DNA of 64,000 bases from Baylisascaris procyonis (taxonomy: Eukaryota; Nematoda; Chromadorea; Rhabditida; Ascarididae): contig JAZARR010000021.1 of the NCBI GenBank assembly GCA_037389465.1, forward strand, positions 62,001 through 126,000, given 5' to 3'. Below, piece by piece: positions 1 through 15,000 of the stretch. Position 1 is the stretch's first letter. Each line of letters opens with the position of its first letter. The position numbers and the translations under genes are program-made. The notes below the pieces were generated by a model, which saw nothing but the letters and a program-made list of their open reading frames with translations, was not told the origin of the DNA and ran no database searches.

Positions 1-3000
1 ACATTTTCCATACTGAGCAGTTTAACGTACTCCCCCTACAAACCGGAAATACATCCAGTCCTGGACTATATCAACTGCTAATACATTTTCCATACTGAGC
101 AGTTTAACGTACTCCCCCTACAAACCGGAAATACATCCAGTCCTGGACTATATCAACTGCTAATACATTTTCCATACTGAGCAGTTTAACGTACTCCCCC
201 TACAAACCGGAAATACATCCAGTCCTGGACTATATCAACTGCTAATACATTTTCCATACTGAGCAGTTTAACGTACTCCCCCTACAAACCGGAAATACAT
301 CCAGTCCTGGACTATATCAACTGCTAATACATTTTCCATACTGAGCAGTTTAACGTACTCCCCCTACAAACCGGAAATACATCCAGTCCTGGACTATATC
401 AACTGCTAATACATTTTCCATACTGAGCAGTTTAACGTACTCCCCCTACAAACCGGAAATACATCCAGTCCTGGACTATATCAACTGCTAATACATTTTC
501 CATACTGAGCAGTTTAACGTACTCCCCCTACAAACCGGAAATACATCCAGTCCTGGACTATATCAACTGCTAATACATTTTCCATACTGAGCAGTTTAAC
601 GTACTCCCCCTACAAACCGGAAATACATCCAGTCCTGGACTATATCAACTGCTAATACATTTTCCATACTGAGCAGTTTAACGTACTCCCCCTACAAACC
701 GGAAATACATCCAGTCCTGGACTATATCAACTGCTAATACATTTTCCATACTGAGCAGTTTAACGTACTCCCCCTACAAACCGGAAATACATCCAGTCCT
801 GGACTATATCAACTGCTAATACATTTTCCATACTGAGCAGTTTAACGTACTCCCCCTACAAACCGGAAATACATCCAGTCCTGGACTATATCAACTGCTA
901 ATACATTTTCCATACTGAGCAGTTTAACGTACTCCCCCTACAAACCGGAAATACATCCAGTCCTGGACTATATCAACTGCTAATACATTTTCCATACTGA
1001 GCAGTTTAACGTACTCCCCCTACAAACCGGAAATACATCCAGTCCTGGACTATATCAACTGCTAATACATTTTCCATACTGAGCAGTTTAACGTACTCCC
1101 CCTACAAACCGGAAATACATCCAGTCCTGGACTATATCAACTGCTAATACATTTTCCATACTGAGCAGTTTAACGTACTCCCCCTACAAACCGGAAATAC
1201 ATCCAGTCCTGGACTATATCAACTGCTAATACATTTTCCATACTGAGCAGTTTAACGTACTCCCCCTACAAACCGGAAATACATCCAGTCCTGGACTATA
1301 TCAACTGCTAATACATTTTCCATACTGAGCAGTTTAACGTACTCCCCCTACAAACCGGAAATACATCCAGTCCTGGACTATATCAACTGCTAATACATTT
1401 TCCATACTGAGCAGTTTAACGTACTCCCCCTACAAACCGGAAATACATCCAGTCCTGGACTATATCAACTGCTAATACATTTTCCATACTGAGCAGTTTA
1501 ACGTACTCCCCCTACAAACCGGAAATACATCCAGTCCTGGACTATATCAACTGCTAATACATTTTCCATACTGAGCAGTTTAACGTACTCCCCCTACAAA
1601 CCGGAAATACATCCAGTCCTGGACTATATCAACTGCTAATACATTTTCCATACTGAGCAGTTTAACGTACTCCCCCTACAAACCGGAAATACATCCAGTC
1701 CTGGACTATATCAACTGCTAATACATTTTCCATACTGAGCAGTTTAACGTACTCCCCCTACAAACCGGAAATACATCCAGTCCTGGACTATATCAACTGC
1801 TAATACATTTTCCATACTGAGCAGTTTAACGTACTCCCCCTACAAACCGGAAATACATCCAGTCCTGGACTATATCAACTGCTAATACATTTTCCATACT
1901 GAGCAGTTTAACGTACTCCCCCTACAAACCGGAAATACATCCAGTCCTGGACTATATCAACTGCTAATACATTTTCCATACTGAGCAGTTTAACGTACTC
2001 CCCCTACAAACCGGAAATACATCCAGTCCTGGACTATATCAACTGCTAATACATTTTCCATACTGAGCAGTTTAACGTACTCCCCCTACAAACCGGAAAT
2101 ACATCCAGTCCTGGACTATATCAACTGCTAATACATTTTCCATACTGAGCAGTTTAACGTACTCCCCCTACAAACCGGAAATACATCCAGTCCTGGACTA
2201 TATCAACTGCTAATACATTTTCCATACTGAGCAGTTTAACGTACTCCCCCTACAAACCGGAAATACATCCAGTCCTGGACTATATCAACTGCTAATACAT
2301 TTTCCATACTGAGCAGTTTAACGTACTCCCCCTACAAACCGGAAATACATCCAGTCCTGGACTATATCAACTGCTAATACATTTTCCATACTGAGCAGTT
2401 TAACGTACTCCCCCTACAAACCGGAAATACATCCAGTCCTGGACTATATCAACTGCTAATACATTTTCCATACTGAGCAGTTTAACGTACTCCCCCTACA
2501 AACCGGAAATACATCCAGTCCTGGACTATATCAACTGCTAATACATTTTCCATACTGAGCAGTTTAACGTACTCCCCCTACAAACCGGAAATACATCCAG
2601 TCCTGGACTATATCAACTGCTAATACATTTTCCATACTGAGCAGTTTAACGTACTCCCCCTACAAACCGGAAATACATCCAGTCCTGGACTATATCAACT
2701 GCTAATACATTTTCCATACTGAGCAGTTTAACGTACTCCCCCTACAAACCGGAAATACATCCAGTCCTGGACTATATCAACTGCTAATACATTTTCCATA
2801 CTGAGCAGTTTAACGTACTCCCCCTACAAACCGGAAATACATCCAGTCCTGGACTATATCAACTGCTAATACATTTTCCATACTGAGCAGTTTAACGTAC
2901 TCCCCCTACAAACCGGAAATACATCCAGTCCTGGACTATATCAACTGCTAATACATTTTCCATACTGAGCAGTTTAACGTACTCCCCCTACAAACCGGAA

Positions 3001-6000
3001 ATACATCCAGTCCTGGACTATATCAACTGCTAATACATTTTCCATACTGAGCAGTTTAACGTACTCCCCCTACAAACCGGAAATACATCCAGTCCTGGAC
3101 TATATCAACTGCTAATACATTTTCCATACTGAGCAGTTTAACGTACTCCCCCTACAAACCGGAAATACATCCAGTCCTGGACTATATCAACTGCTAATAC
3201 ATTTTCCATACTGAGCAGTTTAACGTACTCCCCCTACAAACCGGAAATACATCCAGTCCTGGACTATATCAACTGCTAATACATTTTCCATACTGAGCAG
3301 TTTAACGTACTCCCCCTATAAACCGGAAATACATCCAGTCCTGGACTATATCAACTGCTAATACATTTTCCATACTGAGCAGTTTAACGTACTCCCCCTA
3401 CAAACCGGAAATACATCCAGTCCTGGACTATATCAACTGCTAATACATTTTCCATACTGAGCAGTTTAACGTACTCCCCCTACAAACCGGAAATACATCC
3501 AGTCCTGGACTATATCAACTGCTAATACATTTTCCATACTGAGCAGTTTAACGTACTCCCCCTACAAACCGGAAATACATCCAGTCCTGGACTATATCAA
3601 CTGCTAATACATTTTCCATACTGAGCAGTTTAACGTACTCCCCCTACAAACCGGAAATACATCCAGTCCTGGACTATATCAACTGCTAATACATTTTCCA
3701 TACTGAGCAGTTTAACGTACTCCCCCTACAAACCGGAAATACATCCAGTCCTGGACTATATCAACTGCTAATACATTTTCCATACTGAGCAGTTTAACGT
3801 ACTCCCCCTACAAACCGGAAATACATCCAGTCCTGGACTATATCAACTGCTAATACATTTTCCATACTGAGCAGTTTAACGTACTCCCCCTACAAACCGG
3901 AAATACATCCAGTCCTGGACTATATCAACTGCTAATACATTTTCCATACTGAGCAGTTTAACGTACTCCCCCTACAAACCGGAAATACATCCAGTCCTGG
4001 ACTATATCAACTGCTAATACATTTTCCATACTGAGCAGTTTAACGTACTCCCCCTACAAACCGGAAATACATCCAGTCCTGGACTATATCAACTGCTAAT
4101 ACATTTTCCATACTGAGCAGTTTAACGTACTCCCCCTACAAACCGGAAATACATCCAGTCCTGGACTATATCAACTGCTAATACATTTTCCATACTGAGC
4201 AGTTTAACGTACTCCCCCTACAAACCGGAAATACATCCAGTCCTGGACTATATCAACTGCTAATACATTTTCCATACTGAGCAGTTTAACGTACTCCCCC
4301 TACAAACCGGAAATACATCCAGTCCTGGACTATATCAACTGCTAATACATTTTCCATACTGAGCAGTTTAACGTACTCCCCCTACAAACCGGAAATACAT
4401 CCAGTCCTGGACTATATCAACTGCTAATACATTTTCCATACTGAGCAGTTTAACGTACTCCCCCTACAAACCGGAAATACATCCAGTCCTGGACTATATC
4501 AACTGCTAATACATTTTCCATACTGAGCAGTTTAACGTACTCCCCCTACAAACCGGAAATACATCCAGTCCTGGACTATATCAACTGCTAATACATTTTC
4601 CATACTGAGCAGTTTAACGTACTCCCCCTACAAACCGGAAATACATCCAGTCCTGGACTATATCAACTGCTAATACATTTTCCATACTGAGCAGTTTAAC
4701 GTACTCCCCCTACAAACCGGAAATACATCCAGTCCTGGACTATATCAACTGCTAATACATTTTCCATACTGAGCAGTTTAACGTACTCCCCCTACAAACC
4801 GGAAATACATCCAGTCCTGGACTATATCAACTGCTAATACATTTTCCATACTGAGCAGTTTAACGTACTCCCCCTACAAACCGGAAATACATCCAGTCCT
4901 GGACTATATCAACTGCTAATACATTTTCCATACTGAGCAGTTTAACGTACTCCCCCTACAAACCGGAAATACATCCAGTCCTGGACTATATCAACTGCTA
5001 ATACATTTTCCATACTGAGCAGTTTAACGTACTCCCCCTACAAACCGGAAATACATCCAGTCCTGGACTATATCAACTGCTAATACATTTTCCATACTGA
5101 GCAGTTTAACGTACTCCCCCTACAAACCGGAAATACATCCAGTCCTGGACTATATCAACTGCTAATACATTTTCCATACTGAGCAGTTTAACGTACTCCC
5201 CCTACAAACCGGAAATACATCCAGTCCTGGACTATATCAACTGCTAATACATTTTCCATACTGAGCAGTTTAACGTACTCCCCCTACAAACCGGAAATAC
5301 ATCCAGTCCTGGACTATATCAACTGCTAATACATTTTCCATACTGAGCAGTTTAACGTACTCCCCCTACAAACCGGAAATACATCCAGTCCTGGACTATA
5401 TCAACTGCTAATACATTTTCCATACTGAGCAGTTTAACGTACTCCCCCTACAAACCGGAAATACATCCAGTCCTGGACTATATCAACTGCTAATACATTT
5501 TCCATACTGAGCAGTTTAACGTACTCCCCCTACAAACCGGAAATACATCCAGTCCTGGACTATATCAACTGCTAATACATTTTCCATACTGAGCAGTTTA
5601 ACGTACTCCCCCTACAAACCGGAAATACATCCAGTCCTGGACTATATCAACTGCTAATACATTTTCCATACTGAGCAGTTTAACGTACTCCCCCTACAAA
5701 CCGGAAATACATCCAGTCCTGGACTATATCAACTGCTAATACATTTTCCATACTGAGCAGTTTAACGTACTCCCCCTACAAACCGGAAATACATCCAGTC
5801 CTGGACTATATCAACTGCTAATACATTTTCCATACTGAGCAGTTTAACGTACTCCCCCTACAAACCGGAAATACATCCAGTCCTGGACTATATCAACTGC
5901 TAATACATTTTCCATACTGAGCAGTTTAACGTACTCCCCCTACAAACCGGAAATACATCCAGTCCTGGACTATATCAACTGCTAATACATTTTCCATACT

Positions 6001-9000
6001 GAGCAGTTTAACGTACTCCCCCTACAAACCGGAAATACATCCAGTCCTGGACTATATCAACTGCTAATACATTTTCCATACTGAGCAGTTTAACGTACTC
6101 CCCCTACAAACCGGAAATACATCCAGTCCTGGACTATATCAACTGCTAATACATTTTCCATACTGAGCAGTTTAACGTACTCCCCCTACAAACCGGAAAT
6201 ACATCCAGTCCTGGACTATATCAACTGCTAATACATTTTCCATACTGAGCAGTTTAACGTACTCCCCCTACAAACCGGAAATACATCCAGTCCTGGACTA
6301 TATCAACTGCTAATACATTTTCCATACTGAGCAGTTTAACGTACTCCCCCTACAAACCGGAAATACATCCAGTCCTGGACTATATCAACTGCTAATACAT
6401 TTTCCATACTGAGCAGTTTAACGTACTCCCCCTACAAACCGGAAATACATCCAGTCCTGGACTATATCAACTGCTAATACATTTTCCATACTGAGCAGTT
6501 TAACGTACTCCCCCTACAAACCGGAAATACATCCAGTCCTGGACTATATCAACTGCTAATACATTTTCCATACTGAGCAGTTTAACGTACTCCCCCTACA
6601 AACCGGAAATACATCCAGTCCTGGACTATATCAACTGCTAATACATTTTCCATACTGAGCAGTTTAACGTACTCCCCCTACAAACCGGAAATACATCCAG
6701 TCCTGGACTATATCAACTGCTAATACATTTTCCATACTGAGCAGTTTAACGTACTCCCCCTACAAACCGGAAATACATCCAGTCCTGGACTATATCAACT
6801 GCTAATACATTTTCCATACTGAGCAGTTTAACGTACTCCCCCTACAAACCGGAAATACATCCAGTCCTGGACTATATCAACTGCTAATACATTTTCCATA
6901 CTGAGCAGTTTAACGTACTCCCCCTACAAACCGGAAATACATCCAGTCCTGGACTATATCAACTGCTAATACATTTTCCATACTGAGCAGTTTAACGTAC
7001 TCCCCCTACAAACCGGAAATACATCCAGTCCTGGACTATATCAACTGCTAATACATTTTCCATACTGAGCAGTTTAACGTACTCCCCCTACAAACCGGAA
7101 ATACATCCAGTCCTGGACTATATCAACTGCTAATACATTTTCCATACTGAGCAGTTTAACGTACTCCCCCTACAAACCGGAAATACATCCAGTCCTGGAC
7201 TATATCAACTGCTAATACATTTTCCATACTGAGCAGTTTAACGTACTCCCCCTACAAACCGGAAATACATCCAGTCCTGGACTATATCAACTGCTAATAC
7301 ATTTTCCATACTGAGCAGTTTAACGTACTCCCCCTACAAACCGGAAATACATCCAGTCCTGGACTATATCAACTGCTAATACATTTTCCATACTGAGCAG
7401 TTTAACGTACTCCCCCTACAAACCGGAAATACATCCAGTCCTGGACTATATCAACTGCTAATACATTTTCCATACTGAGCAGTTTAACGTACTCCCCCTA
7501 CAAACCGGAAATACATCCAGTCCTGGACTATATCAACTGCTAATACATTTTCCATACTGAGCAGTTTAACGTACTCCCCCTACAAACCGGAAATACATCC
7601 AGTCCTGGACTATATCAACTGCTAATACATTTTCCATACTGAGCAGTTTAACGTACTCCCCCTACAAACCGGAAATACATCCAGTCCTGGACTATATCAA
7701 CTGCTAATACATTTTCCATACTGAGCAGTTTAACGTACTCCCCCTACAAACCGGAAATACATCCAGTCCTGGACTATATCAACTGCTAATACATTTTCCA
7801 TACTGAGCAGTTTAACGTACTCCCCCTACAAACCGGAAATACATCCAGTCCTGGACTATATCAACTGCTAATACATTTTCCATACTGAGCAGTTTAACGT
7901 ACTCCCCTACAAACCGGAAATACATCCAGTCCTGGACTATATCAACTGCTAATACATTTTCCATACTGAGCAGTTTAACGTACTCCCCCTACAAACCGGA
8001 AATACATCCAGTCCTGGACTATATCAACTGCTAATACATTTTCCATACTGAGCAGTTTAACGTACTCCCCCTACAAACCGGAAATACATCCAGTCCTGGA
8101 CTATATCAACTGCTAATACATTTTCCATACTGAGCAGTTTAACGTACTCCCCCTACAAACCGGAAATACATCCAGTCCTGGACTATATCAACTGCTAATA
8201 CATTTTCCATACTGAGCAGTTTAACGTACTCCCCCTACAAACCGGAAATACATCCAGTCCTGGACTATATCAACTGCTAATACATTTTCCATACTGAGCA
8301 GTTTAACGTACTCCCCCTACAAACCGGAAATACATCCAGTCCTGGACTATATCAACTGCTAATACATTTTCCATACTGAGCAGTTTAACGTACTCCCCCT
8401 ACAAACCGGAAATACATCCAGTCCTGGACTATATCAACTGCTAATACATTTTCCATACTGAGCAGTTTAACGTACTCCCCCTACAAACCGGAAATACATC
8501 CAGTCCTGGACTATATCAACTGCTAATACATTTTCCATACTGAGCAGTTTAACGTACTCCCCCTACAAACCGGAAATACATCCAGTCCTGGACTATATCA
8601 ACTGCTAATACATTTTCCATACTGAGCAGTTTAACGTACTCCCCCTACAAACCGGAAATACATCCAGTCCTGGACTATATCAACTGCTAATACATTTTCC
8701 ATACTGAGCAGTTTAACGTACTCCCCCTACAAACCGGAAATACATCCAGTCCTGGACTATATCAACTGCTAATACATTTTCCATACTGAGCAGTTTAACG
8801 TACTCCCCCTACAAACCGGAAATACATCCAGTCCTGGACTATATCAACTGCTAATACATTTTCCATACTGAGCAGTTTAACGTACTCCCCCTACAAACCG
8901 GAAATACATCCAGTCCTGGACTATATCAACTGCTAATACATTTTCCATACTGAGCAGTTTAACGTACTCCCCCTACAAACCGGAAATACATCCAGTCCTG

Positions 9001-12000
9001 GACTATATCAACTGCTAATACATTTTCCATACTGAGCAGTTTAACGTACTCCCCCTACAAACCGGAAATACATCCAGTCCTGGACTATATCAACTGCTAA
9101 TACATTTTCCATACTGAGCAGTTTAACGTACTCCCCCTACAAACCGGAAATACATCCAGTCCTGGACTATATCAACTGCTAATACATTTTCCATACTGAG
9201 CAGTTTAACGTACTCCCCCTACAAACCGGAAATACATCCAGTCCTGGACTATATCAACTGCTAATACATTTTCCATACTGAGCAGTTTAACGTACTCCCC
9301 CTACAAACCGGAAATACATCCAGTCCTGGACTATATCAACTGCTAATACATTTTCCATACTGAGCAGTTTAACGTACTCCCCCTACAAACCGGAAATACA
9401 TCCAGTCCTGGACTATATCAACTGCTAATACATTTTCCATACTGAGCAGTTTAACGTACTCCCCCTACAAACCGGAAATACATCCAGTCCTGGACTATAT
9501 CAACTGCTAATACATTTTCCATACTGAGCAGTTTAACGTACTCCCCCTACAAACCGGAAATACATCCAGTCCTGGACTATATCAACTGCTAATACATTTT
9601 CCATACTGAGCAGTTTAACGTACTCCCCCTACAAACCGGAAATACATCCAGTCCTGGACTATATCAACTGCTAATACATTTTCCATACTGAGCAGTTTAA
9701 CGTACTCCCCCTACAAACCGGAAATACATCCAGTCCTGGACTATATCAACTGCTAATACATTTTCCATACTGAGCAGTTTAACGTACTCCCCCTACAAAC
9801 CGGAAATACATCCAGTCCTGGACTATATCAACTGCTAATACATTTTCCATACTGAGCAGTTTAACGTACTCCCCCTACAAACCGGAAATACATCCAGTCC
9901 TGGACTATATCAACTGCTAATACATTTTCCATACTGAGCAGTTTAACGTACTCCCCCTACAAACCGGAAATACATCCAGTCCTGGACTATATCAACTGCT
10001 AATACATTTTCCATACTGAGCAGTTTAACGTACTCCCCCTACAAACCGGAAATACATCCAGTCCTGGACTATATCAACTGCTAATACATTTTCCATACTG
10101 AGCAGTTTAACGTACTCCCCCTACAAACCGGAAATACATCCAGTCCTGGACTATATCAACTGCTAATACATTTTCCATACTGAGCAGTTTAACGTACTCC
10201 CCCTACAAACCGGAAATACATCCAGTCCTGGACTATATCAACTGCTAATACATTTTCCATACTGAGCAGTTTAACGTACTCCCCCTACAAACCGGAAATA
10301 CATCCAGTCCTGGACTATATCAACTGCTAATACATTTTCCATACTGAGCAGTTTAACGTACTCCCCCTACAAACCGGAAATACATCCAGTCCTGGACTAT
10401 ATCAACTGCTAATACATTTTCCATACTGAGCAGTTTAACGTACTCCCCCTACAAACCGGAAATACATCCAGTCCTGGACTATATCAACTGCTAATACATT
10501 TTCCATACTGAGCAGTTTAACGTACTCCCCCTACAAACCGGAAATACATCCAGTCCTGGACTATATCAACTGCTAATACATTTTCCATACTGAGCAGTTT
10601 AACGTACTCCCCCTACAAACCGGAAATACATCCAGTCCTGGACTATATCAACTGCTAATACATTTTCCATACTGAGCAGTTTAACGTACTCCCCCTACAA
10701 ACCGGAAATACATCCAGTCCTGGACTATATCAACTGCTAATACATTTTCCATACTGAGCAGTTTAACGTACTCCCCCTACAAACCGGAAATACATCCAGT
10801 CCTGGACTATATCAACTGCTAATACATTTTCCATACTGAGCAGTTTAACGTACTCCCCCTACAAACCGGAAATACATCCAGTCCTGGACTATATCAACTG
10901 CTAATACATTTTCCATACTGAGCAGTTTAACGTACTCCCCCTACAAACCGGAAATACATCCAGTCCTGGACTATATCAACTGCTAATACATTTTCCATAC
11001 TGAGCAGTTTAACGTACTCCCCCTATAAACCGGAAATACATCCAGTCCTGGACTATATCAACTGCTAATACATTTTCCATACTGAGCAGTTTAACGTACT
11101 CCCCCTACAAACCGGAAATACATCCAGTCCTGGACTATATCAACTGCTAATACATTTTCCATACTGAGCAGTTTAACGTACTCCCCCTACAAACCGGAAA
11201 TACATCCAGTCCTGGACTATATCAACTGCTAATACATTTTCCATACTGAGCAGTTTAACGTACTCCCCCTACAAACCGGAAATACATCCAGTCCTGGACT
11301 ATATCAACTGCTAATACATTTTCCATACTGAGCAGTTTAACGTACTCCCCCTACAAACCGGAAATACATCCAGTCCTGGACTATATCAACTGCTAATACA
11401 TTTTCCATACTGAGCAGTTTAACGTACTCCCCCTACAAACCGGAAATACATCCAGTCCTGGACTATATCAACTGCTAATACATTTTCCATACTGAGCAGT
11501 TTAACGTACTCCCCCTACAAACCGGAAATACATCCAGTCCTGGACTATATCAACTGCTAATACATTTTCCATACTGAGCAGTTTAACGTACTCCCCCTAC
11601 AAACCGGAAATACATCCAGTCCTGGACTATATCAACTGCTAATACATTTTCCATACTGAGCAGTTTAACGTACTCCCCCTACAAACCGGAAATACATCCA
11701 GTCCTGGACTATATCAACTGCTAATACATTTTCCATACTGAGCAGTTTAACGTACTCCCCCTACAAACCGGAAATACATCCAGTCCTGGACTATATCAAC
11801 TGCTAATACATTTTCCATACTGAGCAGTTTAACGTACTCCCCCTACAAACCGGAAATACATCCAGTCCTGGACTATATCAACTGCTAATACATTTTCCAT
11901 ACTGAGCAGTTTAACGTACTCCCCCTACAAACCGGAAATACATCCAGTCCTGGACTATATCAACTGCTAATACATTTTCCATACTGAGCAGTTTAACGTA

Positions 12001-15000
12001 CTCCCCCTACAAACCGGAAATACATCCAGTCCTGGACTATATCAACTGCTAATACATTTTCCATACTGAGCAGTTTAACGTACTCCCCCTACAAACCGGA
12101 AATACATCCAGTCCTGGACTATATCAACTGCTAATACATTTTCCATACTGAGCAGTTTAACGTACTCCCCCTACAAACCGGAAATACATCCAGTCCTGGA
12201 CTATATCAACTGCTAATACATTTTCCATACTGAGCAGTTTAACGTACTCCCCCTACAAACCGGAAATACATCCAGTCCTGGACTATATCAACTGCTAATA
12301 CATTTTCCATACTGAGCAGTTTAACGTACTCCCCCTACAAACCGGAAATACATCCAGTCCTGGACTATATCAACTGCTAATACATTTTCCATACTGAGCA
12401 GTTTAACGTACTCCCCCTACAAACCGGAAATACATCCAGTCCTGGACTATATCAACTGCTAATACATTTTCCATACTGAGCAGTTTAACGTACTCCCCCT
12501 ACAAACCGGAAATACATCCAGTCCTGGACTATATCAACTGCTAATACATTTTCCATACTGAGCAGTTTAACGTACTCCCCCTACAAACCGGAAATACATC
12601 CAGTCCTGGACTATATCAACTGCTAATACATTTTCCATACTGAGCAGTTTAACGTACTCCCCCTACAAACCGGAAATACATCCAGTCCTGGACTATATCA
12701 ACTGCTAATACATTTTCCATACTGAGCAGTTTAACGTACTCCCCCTACAAACCGGAAATACATCCAGTCCTGGACTATATCAACTGCTAATACATTTTCC
12801 ATACTGAGCAGTTTAACGTACTCCCCCTACAAACCGGAAATACATCCAGTCCTGGACTATATCAACTGCTAATACATTTTCCATACTGAGCAGTTTAACG
12901 TACTCCCCCTACAAACCGGAAATACATCCAGTCCTGGACTATATCAACTGCTAATACATTTTCCATACTGAGCAGTTTAACGTACTCCCCCTACAAACCG
13001 GAAATACATCCAGTCCTGGACTATATCAACTGCTAATACATTTTCCATACTGAGCAGTTTAACGTACTCCCCCTACAAACCGGAAATACATCCAGTCCTG
13101 GACTATATCAACTGCTAATACATTTTCCATACTGAGCAGTTTAACGTACTCCCCCTACAAACCGGAAATACATCCAGTCCTGGACTATATCAACTGCTAA
13201 TACATTTTCCATACTGAGCAGTTTAACGTACTCCCCCTACAAACCGGAAATACATCCAGTCCTGGACTATATCAACTGCTAATACATTTTCCATACTGAG
13301 CAGTTTAACGTACTCCCCCTACAAACCGGAAATACATCCAGTCCTGGACTATATCAACTGCTAATACATTTTCCATACTGAGCAGTTTAACGTACTCCCC
13401 CTACAAACCGGAAATACATCCAGTCCTGGACTATATCAACTGCTAATACATTTTCCATACTGAGCAGTTTAACGTACTCCCCCTACAAACCGGAAATACA
13501 TCCAGTCCTGGACTATATCAACTGCTAATACATTTTCCATACTGAGCAGTTTAACGTACTCCCCCTACAAACCGGAAATACATCCAGTCCTGGACTATAT
13601 CAACTGCTAATACATTTTCCATACTGAGCAGTTTAACGTACTCCCCCTATAAACCGGAAATACATCCAGTCCTGGACTATATCAACTGCTAATACATTTT
13701 CCATACTGAGCAGTTTAACGTACTCCCCCTACAAACCGGAAATACATCCAGTCCTGGACTATATCAACTGCTAATACATTTTCCATACTGAGCAGTTTAA
13801 CGTACTCCCCCTACAAACCGGAAATACATCCAGTCCTGGACTATATCAACTGCTAATACATTTTCCATACTGAGCAGTTTAACGTACTCCCCCTACAAAC
13901 CGGAAATACATCCAGTCCTGGACTATATCAACTGCTAATACATTTTCCATACTGAGCAGTTTAACGTACTCCCCCTACAAACCGGAAATACATCCAGTCC
14001 TGGACTATATCAACTGCTAATACATTTTCCATACTGAGCAGTTTAACGTACTCCCCCTACAAACCGGAAATACATCCAGTCCTGGACTATATCAACTGCT
14101 AATACATTTTCCATACTGAGCAGTTTAACGTACTCCCCCTACAAACCGGAAATACATCCAGTCCTGGACTATATCAACTGCTAATACATTTTCCATACTG
14201 AGCAGTTTAACGTACTCCCCCTACAAACCGGAAATACATCCAGTCCTGGACTATATCAACTGCTAATACATTTTCCATACTGAGCAGTTTAACGTACTCC
14301 CCCTACAAACCGGAAATACATCCAGTCCTGGACTATATCAACTGCTAATACATTTTCCATACTGAGCAGTTTAACGTACTCCCCCTACAAACCGGAAATA
14401 CATCCAGTCCTGGACTATATCAACTGCTAATACATTTTCCATACTGAGCAGTTTAACGTACTCCCCCTACAAACCGGAAATACATCCAGTCCTGGACTAT
14501 ATCAACTGCTAATACATTTTCCATACTGAGCAGTTTAACGTACTCCCCCTACAAACCGGAAATACATCCAGTCCTGGACTATATCAACTGCTAATACATT
14601 TTCCATACTGAGCAGTTTAACGTACTCCCCCTACAAACCGGAAATACATCCAGTCCTGGACTATATCAACTGCTAATACATTTTCCATACTGAGCAGTTT
14701 AACGTACTCCCCCTACAAACCGGAAATACATCCAGTCCTGGACTATATCAACTGCTAATACATTTTCCATACTGAGCAGTTTAACGTACTCCCCCTACAA
14801 ACCGGAAATACATCCAGTCCTGGACTATATCAACTGCTAATACATTTTCCATACTGAGCAGTTTAACGTACTCCCCCTACAAACCGGAAATACATCCAGT
14901 CCTGGACTATATCAACTGCTAATACATTTTCCATACTGAGCAGTTTAACGTACTCCCCCTACAAACCGGAAATACATCCAGTCCTGGACTATATCAACTG

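Noticed and set aside
1..82. Hammerhead ribozyme in the satellite unit
   Set aside because: A GAAA and a GTC are present, but the required CTGANGA core is missing on both strands (the closest is CTGAGCA).
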